A DNA stretch of 45,504 bases from Patescibacteria group bacterium (GCA_018970465.1 JAGWWI010000005.1:1-45504), one strand, 5' to 3'; shown: positions 22,634 through 31,775, counted from the first letter of the stretch. Notes: generated by a model from the letters alone, not told the origin. Translations and numbers: made by a program.

Positions 22634-22822
22634 ATGACTACCGCGACGCAGCTCAAGAAGCTCGAACGGTTGGCGCAGGAGAGCGCCCGTTACGCGAAGA
22701 AAGCGCTCGCTAAGAGCCGCGAGTTCGAACTCTATGCCAGCGTGCTTGAGTACAAAACGGGGAAGGTGAAAGAGTACCCGTCTGTCGCGGCGATGTTCCG
22801 CGCCGCGAAGCGCGGGCGATGA
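22634..22822 (+). CDS. Putative antitoxin of a type II toxin-antitoxin pair
   Basis: The 62-residue protein is highly charged and helical (QLKKLERLAQESARYAKKALAKSREFELYASV) and ends in a short tail, typical of a small antitoxin. It overlaps the toxin gene by four bases (ATGA), the usual arrangement for translational coupling of such pairs. TATACT (22622-22627) ends six bases before the ATG, suggesting a leaderless transcript. I do not recognise a standard DNA-binding fold, so autoregulation is inferred only from the pairing. Confidence 0.65.
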   Translation: MTTATQLKKLERLAQESARYAKKALAKSREFELYASVLEYKTGKVKEYPSVAAMFRAAKRGR

Positions 22823-23082
22823 GGCGCAAGTTCCTCACGCCGGGATTCTTGCGCGCCCTCGCGAGCTTTGTCGACAAGCATCCGGAGTTCGCGACTAAAG
22901 CCGAGGAGGTCGCGAACCGAATCGTGACGGGAGAGCATGCTGGTCTGCGCATCCACGCGCTCCGTGGGCCGCTCAAAGGTCTGTATGCTGCCCGCATCTC
23001 GCAGGCGTATCGTATCGTCTTCGCGCTTGAGAGCGATCGCGTTATCTTCCTCGACATCGGCGCCCACGACGACGTGTACTGA
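22819..23082 (+). CDS. RelE/YafQ-like toxin (mRNA interferase)
   Basis: The 87-residue protein has the compact RelE-superfamily pattern: an N-terminal helical region (FLRALASFVDKHPEFATKAEEV), then strands with GLRIHALRGPLKGLYAARISQAYRIVFALESDRVIFLDIGAHDDVY. The run of basic residues on successive strands (R77-type position in YRIVF) and the final His-Asp-Asp-x-Tyr are usual for ribosome-dependent mRNA cleavage toxins. It is coupled to the antitoxin upstream. The pair sits beside the IS110 gene, which suits mobile-region stabilisation. Confidence 0.8.
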   Translation: MRRKFLTPGFLRALASFVDKHPEFATKAEEVANRIVTGEHAGLRIHALRGPLKGLYAARISQAYRIVFALESDRVIFLDIGAHDDVY

Positions 23083-23097
23083 ATACTGCACGTAATC

Positions 23098-23122
23098 GGC
23101 GCGGACGATAGTCGTCCGCGCC
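23098..23122. terminator. Convergent hairpin after the toxin gene
   Basis: GGCGCGGACG pairs perfectly with CGTCCGCGCC around a 5-nt loop between two converging genes. No T-run follows on either strand, so its terminator role is likely but not certain. Confidence 0.55.
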
Positions 23123-23137
23123 GGTGTGAAGGCCGCT

Positions 23138-23674
23138 CTACTTCCTCGATTCCTCCCATGACAGGATCTTTCTCAGAACAGATTTGACGAACTCAAACTC
23201 GCCTCTCTGGACGTGCGGCACGATGGCCATGAAGAGCCTCCCCGCTTCCTGGTCGCTCATCGCCGCGAGCGCCGGCGAGTCGAGGGCGGTATCAAGAACT
23301 AGCATCAGCGAGGCGAAGAGGTTGTGCTGATAACCATCCGGCAGGTTCGGGATGATGCTGAAAGCGTTCACGAATGCAGTGACCAGGACGGCAGTCCCCT
23401 GATCCGATTCGTCCGGATCAGATCGCCTTGTCAGCAATGGGGTGTCCGGCCATGCCGCGATCTCGGCGTCAGTCATGCCGAGCTTGAGACGGTTGCCTGT
23501 GAGCCAGTGCACGACCTCCTTTTTCTGGTTGTCACGAAGGCCGAGGCCGTCGAGGTTTGGGAGTTTGACAAGAGCGTGTACCGTTGGTGCCCCCTTCTCA
23601 GCAAGGCTGCGGCCAGTCCGTACCGATATCCCGATTTCGGCGGTATCTACTCGATGATTGAAGACTTCGTGCAC
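23138..23674 (-). CDS. Hypothetical protein
   Basis: The 178-residue product has no domain I recognise. It looks all-helical and soluble. The first third is mixed (EIGISVRTGRSLAEKGAPTVHALVKLPNLDGLGLRDNQKKEV), then AWPDTPLLTRRSDPDES, and a helical C-terminal half with QHNLFASLMLVLDTALDSPALAAMSDQEAG. A GTG start at 23674 is supported by AGGAG four bases before it. It is transcribed away from typA. Its GC content is lower than that of typA. Confidence 0.5.
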   Translation of the reverse strand: MHEVFNHRVDTAEIGISVRTGRSLAEKGAPTVHALVKLPNLDGLGLRDNQKKEVVHWLTGNRLKLGMTDAEIAAWPDTPLLTRRSDPDESDQGTAVLVTAFVNAFSIIPNLPDGYQHNLFASLMLVLDTALDSPALAAMSDQEAGRLFMAIVPHVQRGEFEFVKSVLRKILSWEESRK

Positions 23675-23774
23675 CGTTCTCCTCCTATGTCTGTGGTTGA
23701 TCTGCCGCCACCTTGCGCTTTTTCTAGATTCCTGTCAATATGCGGGTATCGGCCCGACGGCCATTTTTATTTCT

Positions 23775-25577
23775 ATGCAAGAAATCCGGAACATCGCCAT
23801 CATCGCGCACGTCGACCACGGCAAGACCACGCTGACGGACGCGATCCTGAAGCAGTGCGGCGCGGTCGCGGACGGGGTCTCGATGGACAGCAACACGCTC
23901 GAGCGCGAGCGGGGGATCACGATCTACGCCAAGAACGCCGCGGTCGAATACAAAGGGACGAAGATCAACATCGTCGACACGCCCGGGCACGCCGACTTCG
24001 GCTCTGAGGTCGAGCGGGTCTTGCGCTCGATCGACTCGGTGCTGCTCGTCGTCGACGCGGCCGAGGGGCCGATGCCGCAGACGCGCTTCGTCCTCAAGAA
24101 GTCCTTGGAGCTCGGCTTGAAGCCAATCCTCGTCCTCAACAAGATAGATAAGCCCGCTGCGGACGCCGCGCGCGCGGAGGAACAGGTGCTCGAGCTCTTC
24201 CTCGAGCTCGGGGCGACCGACACGCAGGCGGACTTCCCGGTCGTCTACGCGATCGGCCGCGAAGGGCGGGCGGGCCTCGCGGCGGATGCTCTGGCGAGCG
24301 ACCTCTCGCCCCTCCTAGATTTGATACTGGCGAAGGTGCCTGCGGCGAACCCTACTTCGCCAGAGGCTTCGCAGGGCACAGCGCCGCTGCTTGCACAACC
24401 ATTTAACCTGGCCTACGACAACTTCCTCGGCCGCATGGCCGTCGCCCGCATCTATCAGGGCTCCATCAAGGCGGGGCAGGGCGTCTCGATCAAGAAGCCG
24501 GACGGCAGCGCGCGCGCGGGCAAGGTCACGAAGGTCTTCACCTTCTCCGGCCTCGACCGCGTCGAGGCGCCCGCGGCTGCGGCGGGCGACATCGCGCTTA
24601 TCGCTGGTTTGCCCGACATTTACATCGGCGAGACGATCACGACCGACCCCGCGGCCGCGCCCTTGCCTGCGATTGCCGTCGACGAGCCGACGATCACGCT
24701 GAACTTCCTCGTCAACGCGTCGCCCTTTGCCGGCCGGGAGGGCAAGTTCGTCACCTCGCGCCAGATCCGCGAGCGCCTCGAGAAGGAGCTCGAGGTGAAC
24801 GTGGGCCTCGCGGTCAGCTTCGGCGCGGCGGACCGCTTCGCCGTCTCGGGCCGCGGCGAGCTCCACATCGCCGTCCTCCTCGAGCAGATGCGCCGCGAGG
24901 GCTACGAGCTTGCGGTCTCGCAGCCGCAGGTCATCCTCCGCAAGGAGGGCGGCGAGACGCTCGAGCCCTATGAGGAGGTGGTCATCGACGCGCCGAGCGA
25001 ATATCAGGGCGCGATCATCGAACGCCTTGGCCAGCGCGCGTTCGTCCTCCAGGACCTCGCGCCCGAGGGGGGCGGCGTGCGCCTGACGCTCGAAGGGCCC
25101 ACCCGCGGGCTCTTGGGCTACAAGAACCAGTTCATCATCGACACCAGGGGCGAGGGCATCCTCTCGTCGCGCTTCGTCGGCTTCAAGCCGTGGGCGGGCG
25201 ATATCAAGAAGCGCGCTGTCGGCTCGATGATCTCGATGGCAGCGGGGAAGGCACTCGGCTACTCGCTCTGGAATCTGCAGGAGCGCGGCACGCTCTACGT
25301 GACGCCCGGCGCCGAGGTGTACGAGGGGCAGGTGATCGGCAACACCGCGAAGGGCGAAGAGATGATGGTGAACCCGACCAAGAACAAGAACCTCACGAAC
25401 GTCCGCGCCTCGGGCACCGACGAGGCGATCACGCTCGTCCCCGCCTGGCTCCTCTCGATCGAGCGCGGGCTCGAGGTCATGGCCGACGACGAGCTCCTCG
25501 AGATCACGCCGAGCTCCGTCCGGCTCCGCAAGGAATACTTGACTGAGATCGACCGCGCTCGCGCGCGCCGCGGCTAG
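23775..25577 (+). CDS. typA: Ribosome-associated GTPase TypA/BipA
   Basis: The 600-residue translational GTPase carries G1 AHVDHGKT (11-18), ERERGITI switch I, G3 [10 protein letters not shown]4 NKID, and the TypA-specific C-terminal domain ([19 protein letters not shown], then [19 protein letters not shown]). I use ATG 23775 ([19 protein letters not shown]), the usual family start; the in-frame upstream stretch to 23658 is unrelated to the family. The linker after the G domain contains an inverted repeat (24328-24362) and is longer than usual. It assists 50S assembly and growth under stress in other bacteria. No clear Shine-Dalgarno precedes it. Confidence 0.93.
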   Translation: MQEIRNIAIIAHVDHGKTTLTDAILKQCGAVADGVSMDSNTLERERGITIYAKNAAVEYKGTKINIVDTPGHADFGSEVERVLRSIDSVLLVVDAAEGPMPQTRFVLKKSLELGLKPILVLNKIDKPAADAARAEEQVLELFLELGATDTQADFPVVYAIGREGRAGLAADALASDLSPLLDLILAKVPAANPTSPEASQGTAPLLAQPFNLAYDNFLGRMAVARIYQGSIKAGQGVSIKKPDGSARAGKVTKVFTFSGLDRVEAPAAAAGDIALIAGLPDIYIGETITTDPAAAPLPAIAVDEPTITLNFLVNASPFAGREGKFVTSRQIRERLEKELEVNVGLAVSFGAADRFAVSGRGELHIAVLLEQMRREGYELAVSQPQVILRKEGGETLEPYEEVVIDAPSEYQGAIIERLGQRAFVLQDLAPEGGGVRLTLEGPTRGLLGYKNQFIIDTRGEGILSSRFVGFKPWAGDIKKRAVGSMISMAAGKALGYSLWNLQERGTLYVTPGAEVYEGQVIGNTAKGEEMMVNPTKNKNLTNVRASGTDEAITLVPAWLLSIERGLEVMADDELLEITPSSVRLRKEYLTEIDRARARRG

Positions 25578-25638
25578 CTCACGCGATTTTCACCGCCCGC
25601 CCGTAGGATGGAGCCATTATCGGCTCATCGCTACTGCC

Positions 25639-25797
25639 ATGCTCGTCAGCATCGCCGTCATCCTGCTCATCCTCTGGCTCCTCGGCATCGTCGGGGTCTA
25701 TTCGATCGGGTGGATCGTCCACATCCTGCTCGTCCTCGCGGTCATCGCGATCCTGATCCGCATCATCGCGGGCGAGTATCCCTTCGGCCCGCACTGA
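25639..25797 (+). CDS. Small two-helix membrane protein, Lmo0937-like
   Basis: The 52-residue peptide has two hydrophobic helices, LVSIAVILLILWLLGIVGVYS and WIVHILLVLAVIAILIRII, split by a short glycine turn and ending EYPFGPH. This matches the pattern of the Lmo0937/DUF5670 family of tiny membrane proteins of unknown role, often stress-linked. It lies 61 bases behind typA and is followed by a strong terminator. Confidence 0.65.
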   Translation: MLVSIAVILLILWLLGIVGVYSIGWIVHILLVLAVIAILIRIIAGEYPFGPH

Positions 25798-25810
25798 ATC
25801 GGGAACGTGA

Positions 25811-25836
25811 AAGCCCCGGCACGGGTGCCGGGGCTT
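25811..25836. terminator. Convergent terminator hairpin
   Basis: AAGCCCCGGCA pairs with TGCCGGGGCTT around CGGG. It lies between the small membrane protein gene and the leftward small basic gene. Confidence 0.75.
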
Positions 25837-25866
25837 CAGGTTGGTGTGGGCTTTCAGCCCGCGACG

Positions 25867-26031
25867 CTACCTGCGGGCAGCCGGAGTGGGGCGGATTTGA
25901 TCGCCCGGCGCTCGCTTCCGACTCGCAGTGCCAGCCTGTTTTTTGCGGTGCTTGCGCACCGCGCGCTTCGTCTGTTTGGTCGCGGCGCGATTATTCGCGC
26001 GCCGCACAGGATCTTTCAATCGTCCGCTCAA
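25867..26031 (-). CDS. Small, very basic protein (54 aa)
   Basis: A TTG start at 26031 preceded by a perfect AGGAGG (five-base spacing) opens a 54-codon frame with about one third Lys/Arg and few hydrophobic residues (RRANNRAATKQTKRAVRKH, then RKKQAGTASRKRAP). It lies 32 bases behind the DNA glycosylase gene on the same strand. The composition suggests a nucleic-acid-binding tail protein (H1-like or ribosome-associated), but no family is recognised. A non-ATG start keeps confidence moderate. Confidence 0.5.
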   Translation of the reverse strand: MSGRLKDPVRRANNRAATKQTKRAVRKHRKKQAGTASRKRAPGDQIRPTPAARR

Positions 26032-26063
26032 CGTTTCCTCCTACTGCGAACCCTTCGACCTTA

Positions 26064-26633
26064 TCACGCACTCTTCATCTTTGGCAACTTGCTCACGTAG
26101 GGATTGTCTTTGATATAAAAACGCCAGGGGAGCTCGACCGCGCGAGTGATGCCGACGCGCGGGGCAGCCACGATCATTTCGTCGGCAATAGGGGGCGCGC
26201 CGAAGATACCGAAGTCGCGCGCGAGGGGAGCGCCGTTCTCGGTCTTGCCGATACCGAACGCCTCGGCGAAGCGGGCGGGGCCCGTCGCGAGCCGGCGCGC
26301 GTCCTCCACGCCGCGCCGCCGCCGCATCTCCTCGATCCCCGCGATCGGCTTGACCGCGCGGATGAGGACGGCGCCCGCACCCCTCGCATCGCAGGTGACG
26401 TTCGCGCACCAGTGCATGCCGTAGGTGAAGTAGATATACCAGCGGTCGACCGTCTCGCGCATCAGGCGCCCCTGCTCGCGCTTCTTGACCGCGTGACTCG
26501 CTTCGTCGAGGGCATACGCCTCCGTCTCGACGATCACTCCCGCGCACGCGCCCTTCTTCACCACCTTGCCGAGTAATCCCCGCGCGACCGTCACCGCGTC
26601 GTGGTCGAAGAATGCGTAGGGGAGTTGCTGCAT
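26064..26633 (-). CDS. mpg: 3-methyladenine DNA glycosylase (AAG/MPG family)
   Basis: The 189-residue enzyme removes alkylated purines from DNA. Family motifs are in order: LARGLLGK-type VARGLLGKVV near the N-terminus, VETEAYALDEASHAV with the catalytic Glu and conserved Asp-x-x-SHA, MRETVDRWYIYFTYGMHWCANV with the Tyr-Gly-Met strand, AVLIRAVKP, and LATGPARFAEAFGI. Length is usual. The start at 26633 follows TATACT by seven bases on the minus strand, so the mRNA is likely leaderless. It is followed by the small basic gene. Confidence 0.9.
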   Translation of the reverse strand: MQQLPYAFFDHDAVTVARGLLGKVVKKGACAGVIVETEAYALDEASHAVKKREQGRLMRETVDRWYIYFTYGMHWCANVTCDARGAGAVLIRAVKPIAGIEEMRRRRGVEDARRLATGPARFAEAFGIGKTENGAPLARDFGIFGAPPIADEMIVAAPRVGITRAVELPWRFYIKDNPYVSKLPKMKSA

Positions 26634-26677
26634 GCCGAGAAGTATACAGAAACGCGAGCGCCGTGAGGCGCCCGCAT

Positions 26678-27316
26678 TTATCCTGCAGGATAGACGTGAT
26701 GGTCCAGGGCCGCACCCCAGCGAAGCGTTGAGGGTGGAGCACGGAAGGTCCTGACGACGCGATGAGAGAAGCCACGGAAGTCTATGACTGGATCCGGCAC
26801 GGGCGGGCCAGAATCGAACTTCACCACCTGGACGATCGCGCCCGGCGGAACGAACGGCGTCTTCTCTCGCCACGCGTCGATGGCGAGCGTCGATACAGAC
26901 TCGCTCGTGGTGCCCTCTGCGTCGCTTGCGGCGATAATCAGCAGGCGCCGCTCTAGTGAGGGATCGCTTGCTTGGATTCGCTCAACGATCCTGCCTGCGC
27001 GACAGGAGTCGTTGATGAGGATGAGCGGAGCCGAAGCGGCCTGCAAAAGTTTAACCAGCCGGGAGTAGCGCAGGAGCTCCCATTCATCAAGGGCCCACCC
27101 GTGGTCGCCTCCGTGGCCTGTGTATATCAGCAGGTGTACGGATGCGGGTGTATTCAAGAAACCCGCAATCAGCTTCTCAGTAGCTGTTACGCCGGCATAG
27201 CAAGCGCGAACGATTTTGATGTGGTGTACGTTGACCGATCGCAGGGCTCGTTTGGTACGGAGGGCTTCCTGTGCGAACTGCCGAGCATTGCCGACAATGA
27301 TGAGTGCGGGAATCAT
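26678..27316 (-). CDS. Caspase-like (C14) protein
   Basis: The 212-residue protein shows the p20 caspase-fold pattern: a first strand IPALIIVGNARQF, a central LLIYTGHGGDHG with H68, and LILINDSCRAGRI with C105. Together these form the His-Cys dyad of metacaspase/orthocaspase peptidases. The acidic residue before the Cys (D103) suits an Arg/Lys-directed S1 pocket. No extra sensor or effector domain is fused, and the C-terminal 70 residues are unlike any I know. ATG 27316 follows AGGGG by six bases. The role could be cell-death-like defence or housekeeping proteolysis. Confidence 0.75.
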   Translation of the reverse strand: MIPALIIVGNARQFAQEALRTKRALRSVNVHHIKIVRACYAGVTATEKLIAGFLNTPASVHLLIYTGHGGDHGWALDEWELLRYSRLVKLLQAASAPLILINDSCRAGRIVERIQASDPSLERRLLIIAASDAEGTTSESVSTLAIDAWREKTPFVPPGAIVQVVKFDSGPPVPDPVIDFRGFSHRVVRTFRAPPSTLRWGAALDHHVYPAG

Positions 27317-27357
27317 GTCTCGCCCCTGTGTTGTCCGCGGTGACAATACTCCGAACC

Positions 27358-27393
27358 TCAAAAAATGACAAAGCCGCCCGAAGGCGGCTGTCA
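27358..27393 (-). terminator. Terminator of ssrA
   Basis: On the minus strand AGCCGCC-TTCG-GGCGGCT, extended by a TGACA/TGTCA stem, is followed by a T-run (TTTTTT at 27358-27365). It starts right after the tmRNA CCA end. Confidence 0.85.
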
Positions 27394-27395
27394 TC

Positions 27396-27817
27396 TGGTG
27401 GAGGCGGGGGGAATCGAACCCCCGTCCGAATCTGGCAAAGAGAGCGCTTCTACGACGCGTAGTCTTGATTAGAGTCTGATTGCCGGTGGGAGAATCAAGA
27501 CGAAATCACTCGGCAACGAGCCCGAAGGTTCGAGCGGGCGAGTGGGCACTCGCTACTCTAGCTCACAGGAGATTCCGCCCGTGCTGGCGCTGTGAGCGCC
27601 GGGACAGCACGGACGTCGCTCACGCGAGGCGAGGCTTAGCCTCGAGCCGTCGCGTAAGCGAACGCGAGATCGCCGACCGTACCGAAGTACGGCGAGCGAA
27701 CTGCGCCTGCAACAGATTTGTTGGCAGGTTTGGTGCCAGAGCGGATTAGAGTGTCGCTTAGGCGTGCACTGCGTCGCGCATCTCTCAATGTGCAGACCGT
27801 CAAAGCCGGTCACCCCC
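27396..27817 (-). ncRNA. ssrA: Transfer-messenger RNA
   Basis: The 3' end reads GGACGGGGGTTCGATTCCCC through CCTCCACCA, a tRNA-like T-arm with encoded CCA. The 5' end GGGGGTGACCGGCTTTGACGG pairs with CGCCTCC as acceptor stem. ACTACGCGTCGTAGAAGC near the 3' part is a common tmRNA segment. Total length is about 422 nt. The tag frame is uncertain: a TAA sits in the loop of a GAGGC/GCCTC hairpin (P5-like), and the frame ending there finishes AYATARG, not the usual ALAA. It rescues ribosomes stalled on broken mRNA with SmpB, encoded next door. Confidence 0.92.
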
Positions 27818-27876
27818 GAAGAGCAGAGAAGCGTAGATCGTAAAAGAGGCTTCCATGCTCGTCGGGATCGATCGGG

Positions 27877-28320
27877 CTACTTATTCTTGACGAGGCGGGC
27901 GGTCTCGCGCGCGGCGTCGCGCTTCTTGAGGTCTTCGCGGCGGTCGACCTCGGTCTTGCCGCGGACGATCGCGACCTTCGCCTTCACGTTCCGTCCGCTA
28001 GTATATACCTCAAGCGGGACGATTGTCAACCCTTTCTTCGACTCTGCATCGGCGAGCTCGGCGATCTCTTTCTTCGTGAGGAGCAGGCGGCGCGTGCGCG
28101 CGGGGTCGTAGTCCTTCGCCGCGTTCGCCGGCTGGTAGGGCGGGACGCTCATCCCGAGGATGAACGCCTCGCCGCCGCGCACGACGACCCGGGCGCCCTC
28201 CAGGGAGCCCTGCTTCGCGCGGAGCGCCTTCACCTCCGCGCCCGAGAGCTCGACTCCGGCCGCGTAGGTCTCGACGGGCGCATACTTGAGCCGCGCCTTC
28301 TTATATTCGAGGAGGGTCAT
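27877..28320 (-). CDS. smpB: SsrA-binding protein SmpB
   Basis: The 147-residue protein binds tmRNA and delivers it to stalled ribosomes. Family features are AGVELSGAEVKALRAKQGSLEGARVVV, the LGMSVPPYQPANAAKDYDPARTRRLLLTKKEI block, and a basic C-terminal tail (RREDLKKRDAARETARLVKNK) that reads the empty mRNA channel. Length is usual. TATAGT ends six bases before the ATG on the minus strand. The gene is 59 bases upstream of the ssrA 5' end and on the same strand. Confidence 0.95.
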   Translation of the reverse strand: MTLLEYKKARLKYAPVETYAAGVELSGAEVKALRAKQGSLEGARVVVRGGEAFILGMSVPPYQPANAAKDYDPARTRRLLLTKKEIAELADAESKKGLTIVPLEVYTSGRNVKAKVAIVRGKTEVDRREDLKKRDAARETARLVKNK

Positions 28321-28428
28321 GCGGCGACTATAGCATTTGGCGGCCAGCGCGCGGGCGCGGCCCCGTGTTCATGCGAACTTGCGGCTCGGGTAGGAAAATG
28401 GAGCGTGGTTCGTTATACTCCTACACAT

Positions 28429-30417
28429 ATGTTCGCCTTCGCCGCTAGCGACAAGAGCAAGAAGCCCGGGCCGCGCCGCCCGGGCGGCGGCTCGGGCGGC
28501 GGCAAGAAGCCCGCGGGCGGTTCCTTCTTCAAGAACCCCTTCGGCCGGGGCTCCTTCGTGGGGAACCTCGTGCTCACCATCCTCATCTTCCTCTTCCTCA
28601 TGAGCGGGTACTCGCTCTTCGCGGGGCTCTTCACCCAGGTCCCGACGATCCCGCTCTCCGAGGTTGCGGCCGACGTCGCGGCAGGGAAGGTCTCGGCGAT
28701 CACCGTCTCAGGCGACTCGCTCGATCTCGCCTACGCCGACGGCGCGCACAAAGCTTCCGCCAAGGACCCCGCCGCCGCGCTCCCAGAGCAGCTTACGACC
28801 TACGGCGTCACGCCCGACGAGCTCCAGAAGGTCGCGATCACGGTCGAAGGGCAGTCGGGCTTCGCGTACTGGTTCGGGCTCCTCGGGCCGTCCTTGCTCA
28901 CGCTCGTGTTCATCATCGCGCTCGTGTGGTTCTTCACCCGTCAGATCCGCGGCGCGGGGATGCAGGCGTTCTCCTTCGGCCAGTCGCGCGCCCGGCTCGT
29001 GGAGCCCACCGACACCACGCAGCGCGTCACCTTCGCCGAGGTCGCGGGCGCGCGCGAAGCGAAGGAGGAGCTGATGGAGATCGTCGACTTCTTGAAGAAC
29101 CCGAAGAAGTTCCTCGATATCGGCGCGCGGATCCCGAAGGGCATCATCCTCATGGGCGCGCCAGGGACCGGGAAGACCTTGCTCGCCCGCGCGGTCGCGG
29201 GCGAAGCAGGCGTGCCGTTCTTCTCGATCTCGGGCAGCGAGTTCGTCGAGATGTTCGTCGGCGTGGGAGCTTCAAGGGTGCGCGACCTCTTCGACATGGC
29301 CAAGAAGGCGGCGCCCGCGATCATCTTCGTCGACGAGATCGACGCGGTGGGGCGGGTGCGGGGCGGGGGCGTAGGCGGGGGCAACGACGAGCGCGAGCAG
29401 ACGTTGAACCAGATCCTCGTCGAGATGGACGGCTTCGAGCCCACCGAGAAGGTGATCGTCATGGCCGCGACCAACCGGCCCGACGTCCTCGACCCGGCGC
29501 TCCTGCGGCCCGGGCGCTTCGACCGGCGCGTCGTGATCGACCTCCCAGACAGGCGCGACCGCGAGGAGATCCTCTCTATCCACGCGCGCAAGAAGCCCCT
29601 CGGGCCCGACGTGAAGCTCTCGGTCATCGCCGAGCGCACGCCCGGCTTCTCGGGCGCGGAGCTCTACTCCCTCATGAACGAGGGCGCGATCCTCGCCGCC
29701 CGCGAGAACCGCAAGGAGATCACGCAGTATGACCTCATCCGCTCGATCGAGAAGGTGATGCTCGGGCCGGAGCGCAAATCGCATTTGCTTACGAAAAAAG
29801 AGAAGGAGCTGACCGCCTACCACGAGGCCGGCCACGCGCTCGTCTCCTCCGTCCTCCCCTATGCTGACCCGGTGCACAAGATCTCGATCATCAGCCGCGG
29901 CCGCGCCGCGGGCTACACCCTGAAGCTCCCGTTCGAGGACAAGAAGATGCAATCGAGGAAGCAATTCTTGGACGACATCGCCGCGACCCTAGGCGGCTAC
30001 GTCGCCGAGGAGATGCTCTTCGACGACCTCTCGACGGGGCCCAGCAACGACCTCGCTGTCATCACCGGCCTCGCGCGTGACATGGTGATGCGCTACGGGA
30101 TGAGCGAAGCCTTGGGCCCCATCTCCTTCGGCGAGCGCGAATTGCTCGGCAAGGAGACGTACTCCGAGGAGGTCGCGGCGAAGATCGACGCGGAGGTCGC
30201 GAAGATCATCGCGGAGGCGAAGGCGCGCGCCGAGCGGGTGCTCGCGGATCATCGCGCTGCGCTCGACACGATCGCGAAGGCCCTCATCGAGCACGAGACC
30301 ATCGAGCGCGAGGAGTTCGAGAAGCTCCTCGTCGCGAGCGGTATCACCCCCAAGACGAACGAAGACGAGCTCGTCTCGGTGACCCCCGACATCCCCCCGA
30401 TCGAGCGGAATCCGTAG
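28429..30417 (+). CDS. ftsH: ATP-dependent zinc metalloprotease FtsH
   Basis: The 662-residue membrane protease degrades misfolded and short-lived proteins. A Lys/Gly-rich N-terminal tail (1-42) precedes two membrane helices (about 44-66 and 150-170) flanking the external domain. The AAA module follows, with Walker A GAPGTGKT (243-250), Walker B IIFVDEID and the second region of homology ending RPGRFDRR. The zinc site is HEAGH (465-469). ATG 28429 is used, with TATACT nine bases upstream. It is divergently transcribed from smpB, giving a compact quality-control block with ssrA. Confidence 0.95.
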   Translation: MFAFAASDKSKKPGPRRPGGGSGGGKKPAGGSFFKNPFGRGSFVGNLVLTILIFLFLMSGYSLFAGLFTQVPTIPLSEVAADVAAGKVSAITVSGDSLDLAYADGAHKASAKDPAAALPEQLTTYGVTPDELQKVAITVEGQSGFAYWFGLLGPSLLTLVFIIALVWFFTRQIRGAGMQAFSFGQSRARLVEPTDTTQRVTFAEVAGAREAKEELMEIVDFLKNPKKFLDIGARIPKGIILMGAPGTGKTLLARAVAGEAGVPFFSISGSEFVEMFVGVGASRVRDLFDMAKKAAPAIIFVDEIDAVGRVRGGGVGGGNDEREQTLNQILVEMDGFEPTEKVIVMAATNRPDVLDPALLRPGRFDRRVVIDLPDRRDREEILSIHARKKPLGPDVKLSVIAERTPGFSGAELYSLMNEGAILAARENRKEITQYDLIRSIEKVMLGPERKSHLLTKKEKELTAYHEAGHALVSSVLPYADPVHKISIISRGRAAGYTLKLPFEDKKMQSRKQFLDDIAATLGGYVAEEMLFDDLSTGPSNDLAVITGLARDMVMRYGMSEALGPISFGERELLGKETYSEEVAAKIDAEVAKIIAEAKARAERVLADHRAALDTIAKALIEHETIEREEFEKLLVASGITPKTNEDELVSVTPDIPPIERNP

Positions 30418-30431
30418 CTTTGAAACGTGTC

Positions 30432-30453
30432 AGCCCCCGGCAAGCCGGGGGCT
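30432..30453. terminator. Convergent hairpin between ftsH and pyrC
   Basis: AGCCCCCGG pairs with CCGGGGGCT around CAAG. It is T-poor, but it is placed exactly between two converging genes. Confidence 0.6.
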
Positions 30454-30465
30454 GTGGAGAATCGT

Positions 30466-31644
30466 TCAGGCGGCGAGCGGGAGCCGTTCGGAGTTGTAGG
30501 GCATGACCGAATCGGCAAAGAGCGGAATCGCCTGCGCGCCCTGGCTCTGGTAGAGCCCCGGCACGTACCAGTCCTGCTCGCGGATGATCGTGTGCGAGCG
30601 CGGAGTCGGGTCGAGCTCGTACCAGACTATCGGCCGCCGGCACTGGAAGTCGAGGAACTTCTCGAACCAGCTGGGCCCGCCGTGGAGGCGGAACAGGTGG
30701 AAGTACACGTACAGCCCGACCGGCCCGCTGAAGACGCCTCCCGAGCAGCCGCGCGGCCTGCTCTTGGCGGTGATGTCGTGGATCGCGTTGTCCTTGCCGG
30801 CCATGCCGAGGCCGTCCATCAAGAAGGCGATCAGCGCGAGCCGGTCCTCCTCGTCCCCGAGGATGGGGATGGAGAAATTGACCGGATTCATCCCGCCGGC
30901 GAACAGCGCGGTGCTGTTCCAGATGGCGTATTGCGGAGCTATCGTCGCATCGACGAGTCGATCCTCCGCCTGCCACAGGCGGACCGCCTCGACCATCGGC
31001 TTCTTCGAGAGGTGTTCGATGGTGACCCGGAGGCCGGGGAATGTCCGGAGAATCCTGTCCACGACCGCTATGGAGAGGGGCTCGCGGAGGCGATCGGCAA
31101 TCAACTCGCCCACCGAGTCGAGCACCATCTCGCTGTGGAGGAGTAACCACATGCGAAGCTTCTCCATCCGTTCGAGTATCGGAAAGATGGACTCGATGTA
31201 GCGGAAGTCGATGCCCCACTCGCTCTCGGTCGTGCCGTTCTTGGGATACCCCTTGCCCATCCGCCATGCGCCGAGATGGTAGCCCTCTTCGACGAGGTCT
31301 GGATGCATGCCCGGCTCGATGAAGAACGGCGTCTCGAGCTGGAAGTTCGGGTTGGTGGGCAAAGCGAGATCTAAGACGCGGTCGCGATACCGGAGGGATC
31401 GTTGGGGCAGGAAGAGGCGGTGCTTGCCGAGATTCGGCATCCCGATCGCCCAGTCGTAGATTTTCGCAGTTTCCGTCACGGCGATGTCGAAGAGGCCTGG
31501 CTGCGTGATAGGGCAGCGCAGGTGGTCGTGCAGTTCGTGAAGCGAGAAGGGGATGAGCCACCCGCCGAGCGCTTCGTCGAAGCCGGCGTATGCCCATGGC
31601 TTGGCGCGGGCAGCCGCAAGGTCGAGCGCATATCGCAGAGCCAT
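30466..31644 (-). CDS. pyrC: Dihydroorotase, PyrC type
   Basis: The 392-residue amidohydrolase closes carbamoyl aspartate to dihydroorotate. Metal-site features are the HxH at H39/H41 (ELHDHLRCP), a candidate carboxylated-lysine region GKGYPKNGTTES, LLLHSE, TIEHL, and KDNAIHD in place of the usual TDSAPH. The TIAPQYAIWN and GCSGGVFSGPVGLYVY segments also match the family. It is longer than the E. coli enzyme (about 348) owing to an N-terminal extension. AGGAGG precedes the ATG at 31644. It lies downstream of pyrD on the same strand. Confidence 0.85.
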   Translation of the reverse strand: MALRYALDLAAARAKPWAYAGFDEALGGWLIPFSLHELHDHLRCPITQPGLFDIAVTETAKIYDWAIGMPNLGKHRLFLPQRSLRYRDRVLDLALPTNPNFQLETPFFIEPGMHPDLVEEGYHLGAWRMGKGYPKNGTTESEWGIDFRYIESIFPILERMEKLRMWLLLHSEMVLDSVGELIADRLREPLSIAVVDRILRTFPGLRVTIEHLSKKPMVEAVRLWQAEDRLVDATIAPQYAIWNSTALFAGGMNPVNFSIPILGDEEDRLALIAFLMDGLGMAGKDNAIHDITAKSRPRGCSGGVFSGPVGLYVYFHLFRLHGGPSWFEKFLDFQCRRPIVWYELDPTPRSHTIIREQDWYVPGLYQSQGAQAIPLFADSVMPYNSERLPLAA

Positions 31645-31729
31645 CGTCTGTGTCCTCCTGTGTTTGCTATGTTCCGCGCCGACTCTACCACGAATCCCGC
31701 CCGCCGCTACGGGCGATGGGAATGCGAGA

Positions 31730-31753
31730 ACCCCGCCCTGGTGGGGGCGGGGT
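31730..31753 (-). terminator. Hairpin between pyrD and pyrC
   Basis: ACCCCGCCC pairs with GGGCGGGGT. It may attenuate expression of pyrC after pyrD. No T-run follows, so function is uncertain. Confidence 0.4.
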
Positions 31754-31775
31754 CAGCAGTGAGCCAGACAGACGC

